Assembly (NCBI RefSeq): GCF_009208105.1
Contig: NZ_WFKL01000001.1
Coordinates: forward strand, 1,612,001-1,676,000
Source: Rouxiella sp. S1S-2
GTDB taxonomy: Bacteria > Pseudomonadota > Gammaproteobacteria > Enterobacterales > Enterobacteriaceae
Length of the DNA: 64,000 nt
Direction of reading: 5' to 3'
Shown piece after piece: positions 55,930-64,000 of the stretch. Within the stretch, counting starts at the first letter, position 1. Every line of letters begins with the position of its first letter. The position numbers and the translations under genes are program-made. The notes under the pieces were generated by a model. The model did not search any database and was not told the origin of the DNA. It saw nothing but the letters and a program-made list of their open reading frames with translations.

Positions 55930-56703
55930 ATGCCAGAAAATAAATTAGCCGTAATAGACTTGCATAAACGTTATGGCGAACACGAGGTGTTGAAAGGCGT
56001 GTCGATGTCGGCGAATGCAGGTGACGTTATCAGTATTATTGGATCTTCCGGATCGGGGAAAAGTACCTTTTTGCGCTGCATCAACTTCCTCGAAAAGCCG
56101 AGTGAGGGTTCTATTAGCGTAAACAATCAAGATATTCGCATGGTGCGTGACACCGATGGGCAGCTGAAAGTGTTTGATAAAAAACAGCTTCAGCTGCTGC
56201 GTACTAAGCTAACTATGGTTTTTCAGCACTTCAACCTGTGGAGCCACATGACCGTTCTGGAGAACGTTATGGAGGCGCCGATTCAGGTGTTAGGCCTTAG
56301 CAAAGCGGAAGCCAAAGAGCGCGCCGTTCGCTATCTCGAGAAGGTGGGTATTGACGAGCGTGCACGCAGTAAATATCCGGTAAACCTTTCCGGTGGTCAG
56401 CAGCAGCGTGTGTCAATTGCGCGCGCACTGGCAATGGAGCCCGAGGTGCTGCTGTTTGATGAACCGACCTCAGCCTTGGACCCTGAGCTGGTCGGCGAAG
56501 TATTGCGCATCATGCAAAAGCTGGCCGAGGAGGGAAAAACCATGGTCGTCGTGACCCACGAGATGGAATTCGCTCGTCACGTTTCTAATCACGTGATTTT
56601 TCTGCATCAGGGCGTGATTGAAGAGCAGGGTAATCCAGTTGACGTATTTGGTAGCCCGAAGAGTACGCGTTTGCAGCAATTCCTCTCAGGTGCCTTAAAA
56701 TAA
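55930..56703 (+). CDS. hisP: Histidine/basic amino acid ABC ATPase HisP
   Basis: ATP-hydrolysing subunit, two copies per HisQMP2 complex. 257 residues (E. coli 257): Walker [10 protein letters not shown] (about 39-47), Q-loop FQHFNLW, signature LSGGQQQR, Walker [14 protein letters not shown] and H-loop VVTHE. End of the operon. A GC hairpin (56736-56753) without a T run follows. Confidence 0.96.
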   Translation: MPENKLAVIDLHKRYGEHEVLKGVSMSANAGDVISIIGSSGSGKSTFLRCINFLEKPSEGSISVNNQDIRMVRDTDGQLKVFDKKQLQLLRTKLTMVFQHFNLWSHMTVLENVMEAPIQVLGLSKAEAKERAVRYLEKVGIDERARSKYPVNLSGGQQQRVSIARALAMEPEVLLFDEPTSALDPELVGEVLRIMQKLAEEGKTMVVVTHEMEFARHVSNHVIFLHQGVIEEQGNPVDVFGSPKSTRLQQFLSGALK

Positions 56704-56735
56704 CCCGTCGTCATTAGCACCACAACTGCGCTGTA

Positions 56736-56753
56736 AGGCCCTTCCCAGGGCCT
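56736..56753. terminator. Hairpin between hisP and rbtK
   Basis: AGGCCCT / AGGGCCT, four-base loop, between two convergent genes; weak T content on both sides. Confidence 0.45.
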
Positions 56754-56762
56754 ATTCCTATG

Positions 56763-58397
56763 TTACTGCAGTGTTTCGCGGATAAGCCTTGCTTCATTCT
56801 GGAGGCGCGCATAGGCCTGATAACGAAGGGTATGCAGCTCGCTCACGCTAGCCTCCGGTAAATACTGATCGTCTGGAACACAAAATTGATCCATTGCATA
56901 ACTAACCGACGGTGAGAGCCCGCCAGCTACGGCGCCGAGGATGGCTGCTCCCAGCAGTACCGGCTCGTCAGCTTTTGTCGTCATGACTGGATACCCGCAG
57001 GCGTCGGCTATCAGTTGGCGTACCAACGGGTGCCGTCCTGCCCCCCCGCTGATCACCACATTATCAACGGTAACCCCCCTACGGGCCTGCGCGTCAATAA
57101 TCTGCCGCAGCCCGTAGCCAATGCCGCAGAGGCCAGCGATGTACAGGCAGAGCAGGCTGTTGATATCGCTTTCCATACCCAGTCCCACGATCACCGCCCG
57201 GGCGTGGGGATCTGCATGCGGTGAGCGGTTTCCCAAAAATTCAGGCACTACATGAATATCACGGGCTAACTGAACCGCATCAGTGGCAGAGAACCCCTTT
57301 TTCTGGGCCAGACTGGCGAGATAGGTGGGAAGAGAAACACCTGCATCTTTAGCCTTGATAGTGGCCTCTGGCGCGGCCGGATGTAAGGACACAAGCTGAG
57401 CAATAGCAGCGCCGGCGGCGCTCTGTCCCCCTTCGTTCAGCCAGAAACCAGGAACCATTGCTGAATAATAAGGCCCCCAGACACCCGGAATAAATGCTGG
57501 CTCCTGCGTGGTGGTCATGGTGCAGGATGAGGTGCCAAAAACGTAGGCCAGATTACGAGCTGCGCCACCGCTACCGGCACCCACGGTACCGATGCCACCG
57601 GCGTGTGCATCAATCATACCCGCGGCCACCGGCGTACCCTGCGGCAACCCCATCCGATCGGCCGCCTCTGCCGTTAGCCCTTGCCCGCAGGGCATGCCGG
57701 GTTCAACGATGTTGACGCCGATACGACGAAAGTCCTCATCCGCCAACTCTTCCAGCCCAATTTGGTGAAAGTAGTCGGGATCCCAGCGTTTCTCGTGGGC
57801 CAAATAGGTCCACTTACAGGTAACGGTGCACACCGACCGGGACAGGTCTCCGGTTGCCTTCCAGGTCAGGAAATCGGCCAGGTCAAAGAACTGCCAGGCG
57901 TTATGGTATACGTCCGGCCGGTTCTCCTTAAGCCAGAGCAGCTTGGGCGTCTCCATTTCCGGCGATATTTTCCCGCCGACATACTGAAGAACGGAATGTC
58001 CGGTAGCATTGATCATTTCGGCCTGTGCGGTGGCGCGATGATCCATCCAGACGATAACGTTTCTCTGCGGATCTTCTGACGGCCCCACAGCAAGGGGTAC
58101 ACCGCCGTCGCCGACCACGACAAGAGAGCAGGTGGCATCGAAACCGATACCGGCAACGCGGTCTGGGGAGACCTTTGACGCGGTTACGGCCTGCCTGACA
58201 GTTTGACAAACGGCGTCCCATATCTCGCTACTTGATTGCTCAACGTAGTGTTCAGGGCCTTTATAAAGAGTAATTGGCTGCATAGCGCGAGCCAGCATTG
58301 TCCCTGAGGGGTCAAACACACCGGCCCTAACGCTCCCCGAGCCGACGTCAACGCCAATAACTACCGGGGTGGATTGGATCGGATTGTTATTATTCAT
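56763..58397 (-). CDS. rbtK: D-ribulokinase (FGGY family) RbtK
   Basis: Phosphorylates D-ribulose to ribulose 5-phosphate with ATP. 544 residues, the length of the ribulokinase subgroup of FGGY kinases. N-terminal phosphate motif GVDVGSGSVRAGVFD (about 15-29), WMDHRATAQA, the catalytic aspartate in GMIDAHAGGIG, and the ATP-binding SGGAGRHPLVRQ. AAGGAACAGG precedes the ATG. Directly downstream of rbtD on the same strand, so it forms a ribitol operon with it. GC content fits the backbone. Confidence 0.88.
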   Translation of the reverse strand: MNNNNPIQSTPVVIGVDVGSGSVRAGVFDPSGTMLARAMQPITLYKGPEHYVEQSSSEIWDAVCQTVRQAVTASKVSPDRVAGIGFDATCSLVVVGDGGVPLAVGPSEDPQRNVIVWMDHRATAQAEMINATGHSVLQYVGGKISPEMETPKLLWLKENRPDVYHNAWQFFDLADFLTWKATGDLSRSVCTVTCKWTYLAHEKRWDPDYFHQIGLEELADEDFRRIGVNIVEPGMPCGQGLTAEAADRMGLPQGTPVAAGMIDAHAGGIGTVGAGSGGAARNLAYVFGTSSCTMTTTQEPAFIPGVWGPYYSAMVPGFWLNEGGQSAAGAAIAQLVSLHPAAPEATIKAKDAGVSLPTYLASLAQKKGFSATDAVQLARDIHVVPEFLGNRSPHADPHARAVIVGLGMESDINSLLCLYIAGLCGIGYGLRQIIDAQARRGVTVDNVVISGGAGRHPLVRQLIADACGYPVMTTKADEPVLLGAAILGAVAGGLSPSVSYAMDQFCVPDDQYLPEASVSELHTLRYQAYARLQNEARLIRETLQ

Positions 58398-58435
58398 ACC
58401 TGTTCCTTTCAGCCACAGAGGCCGAGTATTGAGGG

Positions 58436-59185
58436 TCAGAGATCGACGCTGTTAGGAAGGATAACCAAATCGCGAACGGTGACGTTCTTAGCGCGGGTCA
58501 CCATGAACAGGACGGACTCAGCCACCTCTACAGGCTGCATCAGACTGCCGTTAGCCAGCGCTTCATCCATTTTGGCCTGTGGCCAGTCGTCGAGCAGCGC
58601 AGTAACGACCGGCCCCGGCAGGACAGCTCCGACGCGGACGCCGTGTTTTGCGACTTGACGACGGGTGGAATGAACAAAGGCCTGAACGGCGAATTTCGAC
58701 GCAGTGTAGATAGGTTCCCAAATAACAGGCACCACCCCCGCAATGGAGCTGGTAAAAATAATGTCACCCGATTTTTGAGAGATCATGTGCGGCAGAACTG
58801 CACGGACACTGCGGAATGCAGCATTGATATTCAGGTGAAGCACACGATCCCAGACGTCGGGATCTCCTTCCTCAACGGGGCCACCAATATACGCGCCTGC
58901 ATTGGCGTGAAAAATATCCAGACGGCCAGTCAGTTCGAGAATACCGGAGAGAATATTGTCGACCTCTTCCGATTTCATCAAATCTATCTGTAATGCAAAC
59001 GCGTTTTCGCCGAGCTCCGCGACGATTTTCTCTAACTTTTCGCCTTCCCGGTCAACCAGAACAACTTTTGCACCTGCACTTAACAACATTTTTGCACACG
59101 CGAGACCGATCCCTGACGCCGCGCCAGTGATAGCAGCGACTTTGCCCGTAAGAGATGTATTCATGGAGGGGACAGAGTGGTTCAT
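58436..59185 (-). CDS. rbtD: Ribitol 2-dehydrogenase RbtD
   Basis: Short-chain dehydrogenase that oxidises ribitol to D-ribulose with NAD. 249 residues from ATG 59185, matching Klebsiella RbtD in length and closely in sequence ([20 protein letters not shown] start). Motifs: NAD-binding [16 protein letters not shown], catalytic Ser in TSSIAG and the YTASK tetrad. AAGGA lies 8 bases upstream of the ATG, while an in-frame extension of 34 codons is AT-rich and unsupported. First gene of the rbtDK transcript. Confidence 0.92.
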   Translation of the reverse strand: MNHSVPSMNTSLTGKVAAITGAASGIGLACAKMLLSAGAKVVLVDREGEKLEKIVAELGENAFALQIDLMKSEEVDNILSGILELTGRLDIFHANAGAYIGGPVEEGDPDVWDRVLHLNINAAFRSVRAVLPHMISQKSGDIIFTSSIAGVVPVIWEPIYTASKFAVQAFVHSTRRQVAKHGVRVGAVLPGPVVTALLDDWPQAKMDEALANGSLMQPVEVAESVLFMVTRAKNVTVRDLVILPNSVDL

Positions 59186-59642
59186 TTTATAATCCTTATA
59201 TAATGATTTGGAAATTTTATCGTAATAAATCCTGGGTGAGCGAAGCCATAAAATAATATATTTAGCTTTAAAGCAATCAGGGCTCAATTCTATAACGAAT
59301 AGTCATGGGATGACGACGGAGCTCTCTGATTTATTGGCCTGCGCATCGTTTCGGGATTTTTACCCTAGTTTTTAAAAACCTTTCCGTCAAATTTTTGGTG
59401 GTTATTTTAGAGCGGCATCACTTTTATTCATTTCGTTTAATTAATTAGAAAATAATGAATGGGCTGCTTTATTGAAATATTGTTTTTAATTGTTATTGGT
59501 TAGAGTGAGTTGTTTTGTGACTGCACTCATATTAATGCTACATATTTGTTGACCCTAAGGGGGGTCTTGGGGATTAGATAGCAGCCGAAGTTCGAAAGTA
59601 ACGCTACGTGACATGAGCAATGAAAATAATTAAGGGAATAAA
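59186..59642. promoter_or_regulatory. Divergent rbtD/rbtT promoter region
   Basis: 457 bases, AT-rich. Contains a CRP-like site TGTGA-N6-TCATA at 59516-59531 (8 of 10) and a GACCC/GGGTC hairpin at 59551-59566 in the rbtT leader. No regulator gene lies here or nearby; in Klebsiella a repressor gene is part of the cluster. No coding frame is convincing. Confidence 0.45.
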
Positions 59643-60914
59643 ATGAACATTAATAATGATCACTGGATAGGACTGCCGAAAAATTTGTTATGGGGGTACG
59701 TGGCTATTTTTTTGTTTATGACAGGAGATGGTTTTGAACTGGCTTTCCTCTCTAAGTACATCGTTGAATTAGGGTTTTCACCCGCACAGGCAACCTTTGC
59801 CTTTACCGTTTACGGGCTATGCGCCGCACTTGCAGCATGGGGGTCAGGAGTAATAGCTGAGGTGATTACGCCGCAAAAGGCCATGAAAATAGGATTTTTC
59901 ATGTGGGTCATTTTCCACGTTTTGTTTATGATTTTCGGACTCACGCAAAAGAACTATTATTTCATTCTTTTATTTTATGGAATACGCGGGCTGGCTTATC
60001 CATTATTTCTCTATTCATTTATCGTGGTTATAGTTCATAACGTTCGTGAGGAGTTGGTGGGTTCGGCATGTGGCTGGTTTTGGGCCGCCTATTCACTCGG
60101 CATTGGCGTGATTGGCAGTTACTTGCCAAGTTTAATTATAATTTATATTGGTGAGCTAAATGTATTGTGGTTCTCATTGGTCTGGGTTTGCGCGGGTGGA
60201 ATATTGGCCATGTTCTCACTTAGGGATATTAAAACCTCCACTCACATGTTGAGTTTGACTAATAAAGAAAAGTTTAGCGAAATGAGTCGGGCGGTGACGT
60301 TATTGGTGAGTAACAGAAATATTTGCCTTGCCAGTATTGTGAGAATAATCAATACGCTGTCGCTGTATGGTTTTGCGATAATTATGCCGCTGCTTTTTGT
60401 TGGTGATTTAGGCTTTACGATGCCGGACTGGCTGCAAATCTGGGCTATCTTCTTCTTCTCGACCATTGTGTTTAACGTTTTCTGGGGGATTATGTCTCAG
60501 AAATGGGGCATCATCCGTGTTATTCGATGGTATGGCTGTATTGGCTGCGCGGTGTTTAGTTTGTCGTTCTATTACCTGCCGATGTATTTTGGCGATAATT
60601 TCTGGATAGCGGCACTCGGTGCAACGCTTCTCGGGGCATCGACGGCGGCCTTCGTGCCAATGACCGCGCTTTTCCCTGCTTTAGAGCCAGAACATAAAGG
60701 TGCGGCGATTTCTGTATGCAATCTTTCTGCGGGATTAAGCAACTTCTTTGCCCCTGCTATCGCAACCATTTTGCTGCCTTTCGTGGGAGTTAAAGGTGTG
60801 GTGTTTGCCTACAGCGGGCTCTATATCGTGGCGTTTATTCTCACACTTTATATCCAGTTCACTCAGAAGCGGTACGGCGTTCTGCGCAGCAGTACACAGA
60901 GGGTGACTTCTTAA
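59643..60914 (+). CDS. rbtT: Ribitol transporter, MFS family
   Basis: Proton-coupled sugar alcohol importer of the inner membrane. 423 residues with twelve hydrophobic segments and the start GLPKNLLWGYVAIFLFMTGDGFELAFL, characteristic of Klebsiella RbtT/DalT polyol transporters. AGGGAATAA precedes the ATG. It is divergent from rbtDK across a shared regulatory region. Codon use is more AT-rich than in rbtDK, which may reflect a different history or a highly expressed-island background. Confidence 0.8.
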   Translation: MNINNDHWIGLPKNLLWGYVAIFLFMTGDGFELAFLSKYIVELGFSPAQATFAFTVYGLCAALAAWGSGVIAEVITPQKAMKIGFFMWVIFHVLFMIFGLTQKNYYFILLFYGIRGLAYPLFLYSFIVVIVHNVREELVGSACGWFWAAYSLGIGVIGSYLPSLIIIYIGELNVLWFSLVWVCAGGILAMFSLRDIKTSTHMLSLTNKEKFSEMSRAVTLLVSNRNICLASIVRIINTLSLYGFAIIMPLLFVGDLGFTMPDWLQIWAIFFFSTIVFNVFWGIMSQKWGIIRVIRWYGCIGCAVFSLSFYYLPMYFGDNFWIAALGATLLGASTAAFVPMTALFPALEPEHKGAAISVCNLSAGLSNFFAPAIATILLPFVGVKGVVFAYSGLYIVAFILTLYIQFTQKRYGVLRSSTQRVTS

Positions 60915-60943
60915 AAAAAAGCCCCCAACGGTGAGATTGGGGG
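60912..60943 (-). terminator. Terminator of pepT, also near rbtT end
   Basis: AGCCCCCAA / TTGGGGGCT hairpin whose minus-strand reading is followed by eight T, so it ends the minus-strand pepT transcript; the same stem lies just after rbtT. Confidence 0.85.
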
Positions 60944-60984
60944 CTGTCTGTAAACTGCATCTACTGAATGTAGATAACTCGGCT

Positions 60985-62217
60985 CTAGCCTTTTGCCGCA
61001 AGCAGGCAAAGGGCTTTAGTCAATTCATAAGACTTTACGAAGGAGCTAACCGGCAGAAATTCGAATTTTGAATGGAAATTGTGCGCGCCGGTGAAGTAGT
61101 TTGGCGTCAGCAGGCCTTTGGCTGAAAGCGCCGCGCCGTCTGTGCCGCCACGCATTGGCGTCACTTTTGGCTCAACTTGAATTTCATCCAGAGCGGCAAA
61201 AATAAGGTCGATTGCCCGCCTGTCATCACCCATCGCACTGCTGATGTTGCTGTAGGTATCGCTTATCTCTACCGAGACTTTTGCCGTTGGATATTTGTCG
61301 GCAATAATTTTTGCGACGTCTTCAATTTTGACTTTGCGCGCGGCAAAGCTGGCGCTGTCGAAGTCACGAATCGAGGCTTTTAAGGTGGCAGCCTGCTGGT
61401 TGGCACTGATGTCATTAAACCAGACGTACCCCTCACGCCCCTGCGTTTTCTCTGGCGTTTCCTGACGATCGAAGTGACTGATAAAGTCATGCGCCATAAG
61501 TATCGGGTTCACCAGCACGCCGATGGCCGACATTGGATGCGCGGTCACGCCGGTTAAGGTGATTTCGGCCGACGCGGCGTTAAAGTTCTCATAAACCACT
61601 TCACCCAATTCACAGCAGTCAATGGTGTAGGCGAAATCAACGTCAAAGCGTTTTAGGTCGAGTGCTTTTGCACCGCGTAGCCCTATCTCTTCGTCTGGCA
61701 CAAAAGCGACGACGATATCGCCGTACTGATCCTGCGCCGTCAGATTTTCGAGCAGCGTCATCACCACGGTAACTGCAGACTTATTATCCGCGCCCAGCAC
61801 GCTGGTTCCGTCGCTGAAAATGATCTCTTCGCCTTTGTAAGGCAAAATTTCTGGGTGCTCTTCAGTGCGCAGCCAAATATCTTTTTCTGCATTCAGGCAC
61901 ACGTCATCGCCGTTAAAAACCAGCGTCTGAGGATAAATGTCTGGACTCAGTCCGACGTCGACCGTATCGATATGGGTGATAAAACCAATTCGCGGACCAC
62001 CTTGTTTGGTGCCTGGTTTTACCGCTGTAACGGTAGCATGCTGGTCAATCTGAATGTTTTCCAAGCCCAGAGTGTGGAGTTCTGCGGCCAGTAAATTGGC
62101 GAGCTCTTGCTGCCCCGGGGTGCTCGGCAGGACGATAGCTTTGGCATCGCTTTGGCTGGTAACAGACAGGTAGCGGAAGAAACGTTCAGTGAGCTGCTTG
62201 GCAATTTGAGTCGACAT
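60985..62217 (-). CDS. pepT: Tripeptide aminopeptidase, peptidase T family
   Basis: M20B zinc aminopeptidase that removes N-terminal residues from tripeptides. 410 residues (E. coli PepT 408). Zinc and catalytic residues are visible: HID in GFITHIDTVD, LGADNKSAV, PDEE (with the catalytic Glu), DCCELGE and HNFHSKFEFL near the C-terminus. Similarity to E. coli PepT is moderate, so this may be a paralogue. GAGG precedes the ATG. Divergent from a dipeptide-binding protein gene, suggesting joint peptide use. Confidence 0.82.
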   Translation of the reverse strand: MSTQIAKQLTERFFRYLSVTSQSDAKAIVLPSTPGQQELANLLAAELHTLGLENIQIDQHATVTAVKPGTKQGGPRIGFITHIDTVDVGLSPDIYPQTLVFNGDDVCLNAEKDIWLRTEEHPEILPYKGEEIIFSDGTSVLGADNKSAVTVVMTLLENLTAQDQYGDIVVAFVPDEEIGLRGAKALDLKRFDVDFAYTIDCCELGEVVYENFNAASAEITLTGVTAHPMSAIGVLVNPILMAHDFISHFDRQETPEKTQGREGYVWFNDISANQQAATLKASIRDFDSASFAARKVKIEDVAKIIADKYPTAKVSVEISDTYSNISSAMGDDRRAIDLIFAALDEIQVEPKVTPMRGGTDGAALSAKGLLTPNYFTGAHNFHSKFEFLPVSSFVKSYELTKALCLLAAKG

Positions 62218-62353
62218 CCTAACCTCTGAGTTGTTTATCTATAAGATTTTCATATATAACAGAGTATTACTAAGTACATCTTGAATGGTAGTCTGTTTTT
62301 GGATGGGGTTCTAACTAATTAACAAGCCTAAAGTCTCAGTAACAGGGAAATGT

Positions 62354-63952
62354 ATGAAAAATAAAATAGCAAAATTATCGACCGGACTGTTGGCACTTGC
62401 CATGGTTGCGGGCGCTTCGGCGCAGACATTGGTCTATTGCTCCGAAGGCTCGCCGGATATTTTTAATCCTCAGCTTTATACCTCTGGCACTAACGTTGAT
62501 GCCAGCGCAGTGCCTATTTACAACCGTCTGGTTGATTTCAAAACCGGCACTACCGATCTTATTCCAAGCTTGGCCGAAAGCTGGGACGTCAGCCCGGACG
62601 GTAAAACCTATACCTTCCATCTGCGCAAAGGGGTTAAGTTCCAAAGCAATAAACTGTTTACCCCGACGCGCGATTTCAACGCCGATGACGTTATCTTCTC
62701 GTTTATGCGGCAGAAAGATACTAACAATCCGTACCACAATGTTTCAAACGGTACCTATTTAAACTTCGACAGTTTGGATATGGGGCACCTTATTTCAAGT
62801 ATTGATCGCGTTGATGATTACACCGTGCGTTTCAATCTTTCTCGTCCCGAAGCGCCGTTTGTTGCTGACCTTGGCTGGTACTTTGCCTCGATTCTGTCCT
62901 CCGAATACGCCGATAAAATGCTGAAAGCCGGTACTCCGCAAAAGGTAGATACTGACCCAGTCGGCACAGGGCCGTTTGAACTGGTTCAATACCAGAAAGA
63001 CACACGCATTCTCTATAAGGCTTTCCCTGAATATTGGCAGGGCAAGTCAAACATCGACAGACTGATTTTCAGCATTACGCCGGACGCCTCGGTGCGTATG
63101 GCCAAGCTTGAGAAAAATGAGTGTCAGGTGATGCCTTTCCCAAATCCGGCTGACCTCAAACGTCTGGGCGAAAATAAAGACATCACGCTGATGAGCAAGT
63201 CAGGGCTGAACACCGGTTTCCTGGCGTTTAATACGCAGAAAAAACCGCTGGATAATGTGAAGGTTCGTCAGGCATTGACCATGGCGGTGAACAAGGCGTC
63301 GATTCTTGAAGCGGTGTTCCAGGGAACCGGAACCGTGGCTAAGAGTCTGCTGCCACCGGCGGTGTGGAGCAGTGAAGACCAAACAATGCAGGACTATCCT
63401 TACTCGGTAGAAAAAGCAAAAGCGCTGCTGGCCGAGGCAGGGTATCCAAACGGATTTGATATCGATCTTTGGGCGATGCCGGTTCAACGTCCTTATAACC
63501 CGAATGCACGACGTATGGCGGAAATGATCCAGTCCGACTGGGCTAAAATTGGCGTGAAGGCGCACATCGTGAGTTATGAGTGGGCTGAATACCAAACGCG
63601 CATCCGTAACGGCGAGCATCAGGCAGCGCTTATGGGTTGGACCACGGCGAACGGTGACCCTGATAACTTCTTTGGCCCGCTGTTTACCTGTAAAGCGGCA
63701 CAGGGCGGTTCAAACTCGGCAAAATGGTGTTACCCACCGTTTGATAAGCTGATCGAACAAGCCCGTACCACCACCGACCATGATAAACGCGTGGCGCTTT
63801 ATCAGCAGGCTCAACAGATGATGCACGATCAGGCACCGGCAATCATGATTGCGCACTCCACAATTTTTGAACCGGTGCGTAAAGAAGTCACCGGCTATGA
63901 AATTGATCCCTTTGGTAAACACATTTTCTACCAAACCAGCGTGAAACCGTAA
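62354..63952 (+). CDS. DppA-like periplasmic dipeptide-binding protein
   Basis: Substrate-binding protein family 5, 532 residues, signal peptide about 1-23 (VAGASA). Closely related to E. coli DppA: TLVYCSEGSPD, DFNADDVIFSF, GTGPFELVQYQKD, YNPNARRMAEMIQ and HDQAPAIMIAHSTIFEPVRKEV. Cysteine pairs typical of DppA are kept. Probably binds di- or tripeptides (or haem, as DppA can). No permease gene is seen, but the window ends 48 bases later, so a dppBCDF-like operon may follow. AGGG precedes the ATG. Confidence 0.85.
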   Translation: MKNKIAKLSTGLLALAMVAGASAQTLVYCSEGSPDIFNPQLYTSGTNVDASAVPIYNRLVDFKTGTTDLIPSLAESWDVSPDGKTYTFHLRKGVKFQSNKLFTPTRDFNADDVIFSFMRQKDTNNPYHNVSNGTYLNFDSLDMGHLISSIDRVDDYTVRFNLSRPEAPFVADLGWYFASILSSEYADKMLKAGTPQKVDTDPVGTGPFELVQYQKDTRILYKAFPEYWQGKSNIDRLIFSITPDASVRMAKLEKNECQVMPFPNPADLKRLGENKDITLMSKSGLNTGFLAFNTQKKPLDNVKVRQALTMAVNKASILEAVFQGTGTVAKSLLPPAVWSSEDQTMQDYPYSVEKAKALLAEAGYPNGFDIDLWAMPVQRPYNPNARRMAEMIQSDWAKIGVKAHIVSYEWAEYQTRIRNGEHQAALMGWTTANGDPDNFFGPLFTCKAAQGGSNSAKWCYPPFDKLIEQARTTTDHDKRVALYQQAQQMMHDQAPAIMIAHSTIFEPVRKEVTGYEIDPFGKHIFYQTSVKP

Positions 63953-63978
63953 ATCAGAGCGCAGTAAAGTCCACCTAA

Positions 63979-64000
63979 CCCTCTCCAAAAAGGGAGAGGG
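63979..64000 (+). repeat. Inverted repeat at the window edge
   Basis: CCCTCTCC / GGGAGAGGG with an A-rich centre, reaching the last base. It is either a terminator or a copy of a dispersed repeat; the right side is cut off. Confidence 0.45.

Noticed and set aside
1..64000. CRISPR arrays, insertion sequences, prophage genes, rRNA
   Set aside because: No regularly spaced repeats, transposase, phage structural genes or rRNA sequence were seen on reading both strands.

Overview
The window is a chromosomal segment of an enterobacterium of the order Enterobacterales. The best fit is a Yersiniaceae-type genus (Serratia, Rahnella, Rouxiella or Ewingella-like). This rests on strong protein similarity to Escherichia coli, conserved gene order around argW-yfdC, mlaA-fadL-yfcZ-fadIJ-sixA-smrB-prmB-aroC-mepA-epmC-yfcL-mnmC-fabB and pdxB-usg-truA-dedA-accD-folC-dedD-cvpA-purF-ubiX-argT/his transport, and on separate CcmH and CcmI proteins (fused in E. 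coli). The genus is an inference; nothing here fixes the species. No phage, insertion sequence, CRISPR array or rRNA was seen; one tRNA is present.

Layout. Bases 1-7.9 kb are accessory: a strongly foldable leader-like region and a second signal peptidase II-like gene, an orphan inositol-catabolism pair (iolD and an iolH-like isomerase), a luciferase-like flavin monooxygenase, and an AT-rich stretch with a zinc-ribbon membrane protein, an unknown small protein and a radical SAM/SPASM protein. At 8-10.8 kb lie a manganese transporter with an MntR box, tRNA-Arg(CCU) and yfdC. Bases 11.0-18.2 kb hold the complete cytochrome c maturation system ccmABCDEFGHI, with an unusual 265-base gap between ccmB and ccmC. 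Bases 18.3-25 kb carry lipid genes: mlaA, fadL, yfcZ and the anaerobic-type beta-oxidation pair fadIJ, with FadR-like operators. Bases 25.3-34 kb hold sixA, smrB, prmB, aroC, mepA, epmC, yfcL, mnmC and fabB, the last with adjacent FadR and FabR sites.

Bases 34.1-42.7 kb interrupt the E. coli-like order with accessory genes around flk: a Met/His-rich DUF2946 protein plus PepSY membrane protein (probable metal handling), ybiR, a MocR regulator divergent from a rhodanese, and an AraC regulator divergent from an EamA exporter. Bases 42.8-56.7 kb return to the conserved backbone, ending in an argT-hisQMP amino acid importer behind a probable sigma-54 promoter with NtrC-like and ARG-like sites. From 56.8 kb there is a ribitol cluster (rbtK, rbtD, divergent rbtT), then a divergent peptidase T and dipeptide-binding protein pair at the right end.

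Themes. Fatty acid breakdown and synthesis genes share FadR-type control; nitrogen control is visible at argT. The best candidates for under-described biology are the structured region before the LspA paralogue, the radical SAM/AT-rich island, the Met-rich DUF2946/PepSY pair and the orphan iolD-iolH operon. I did not find a clear, complete novel system.
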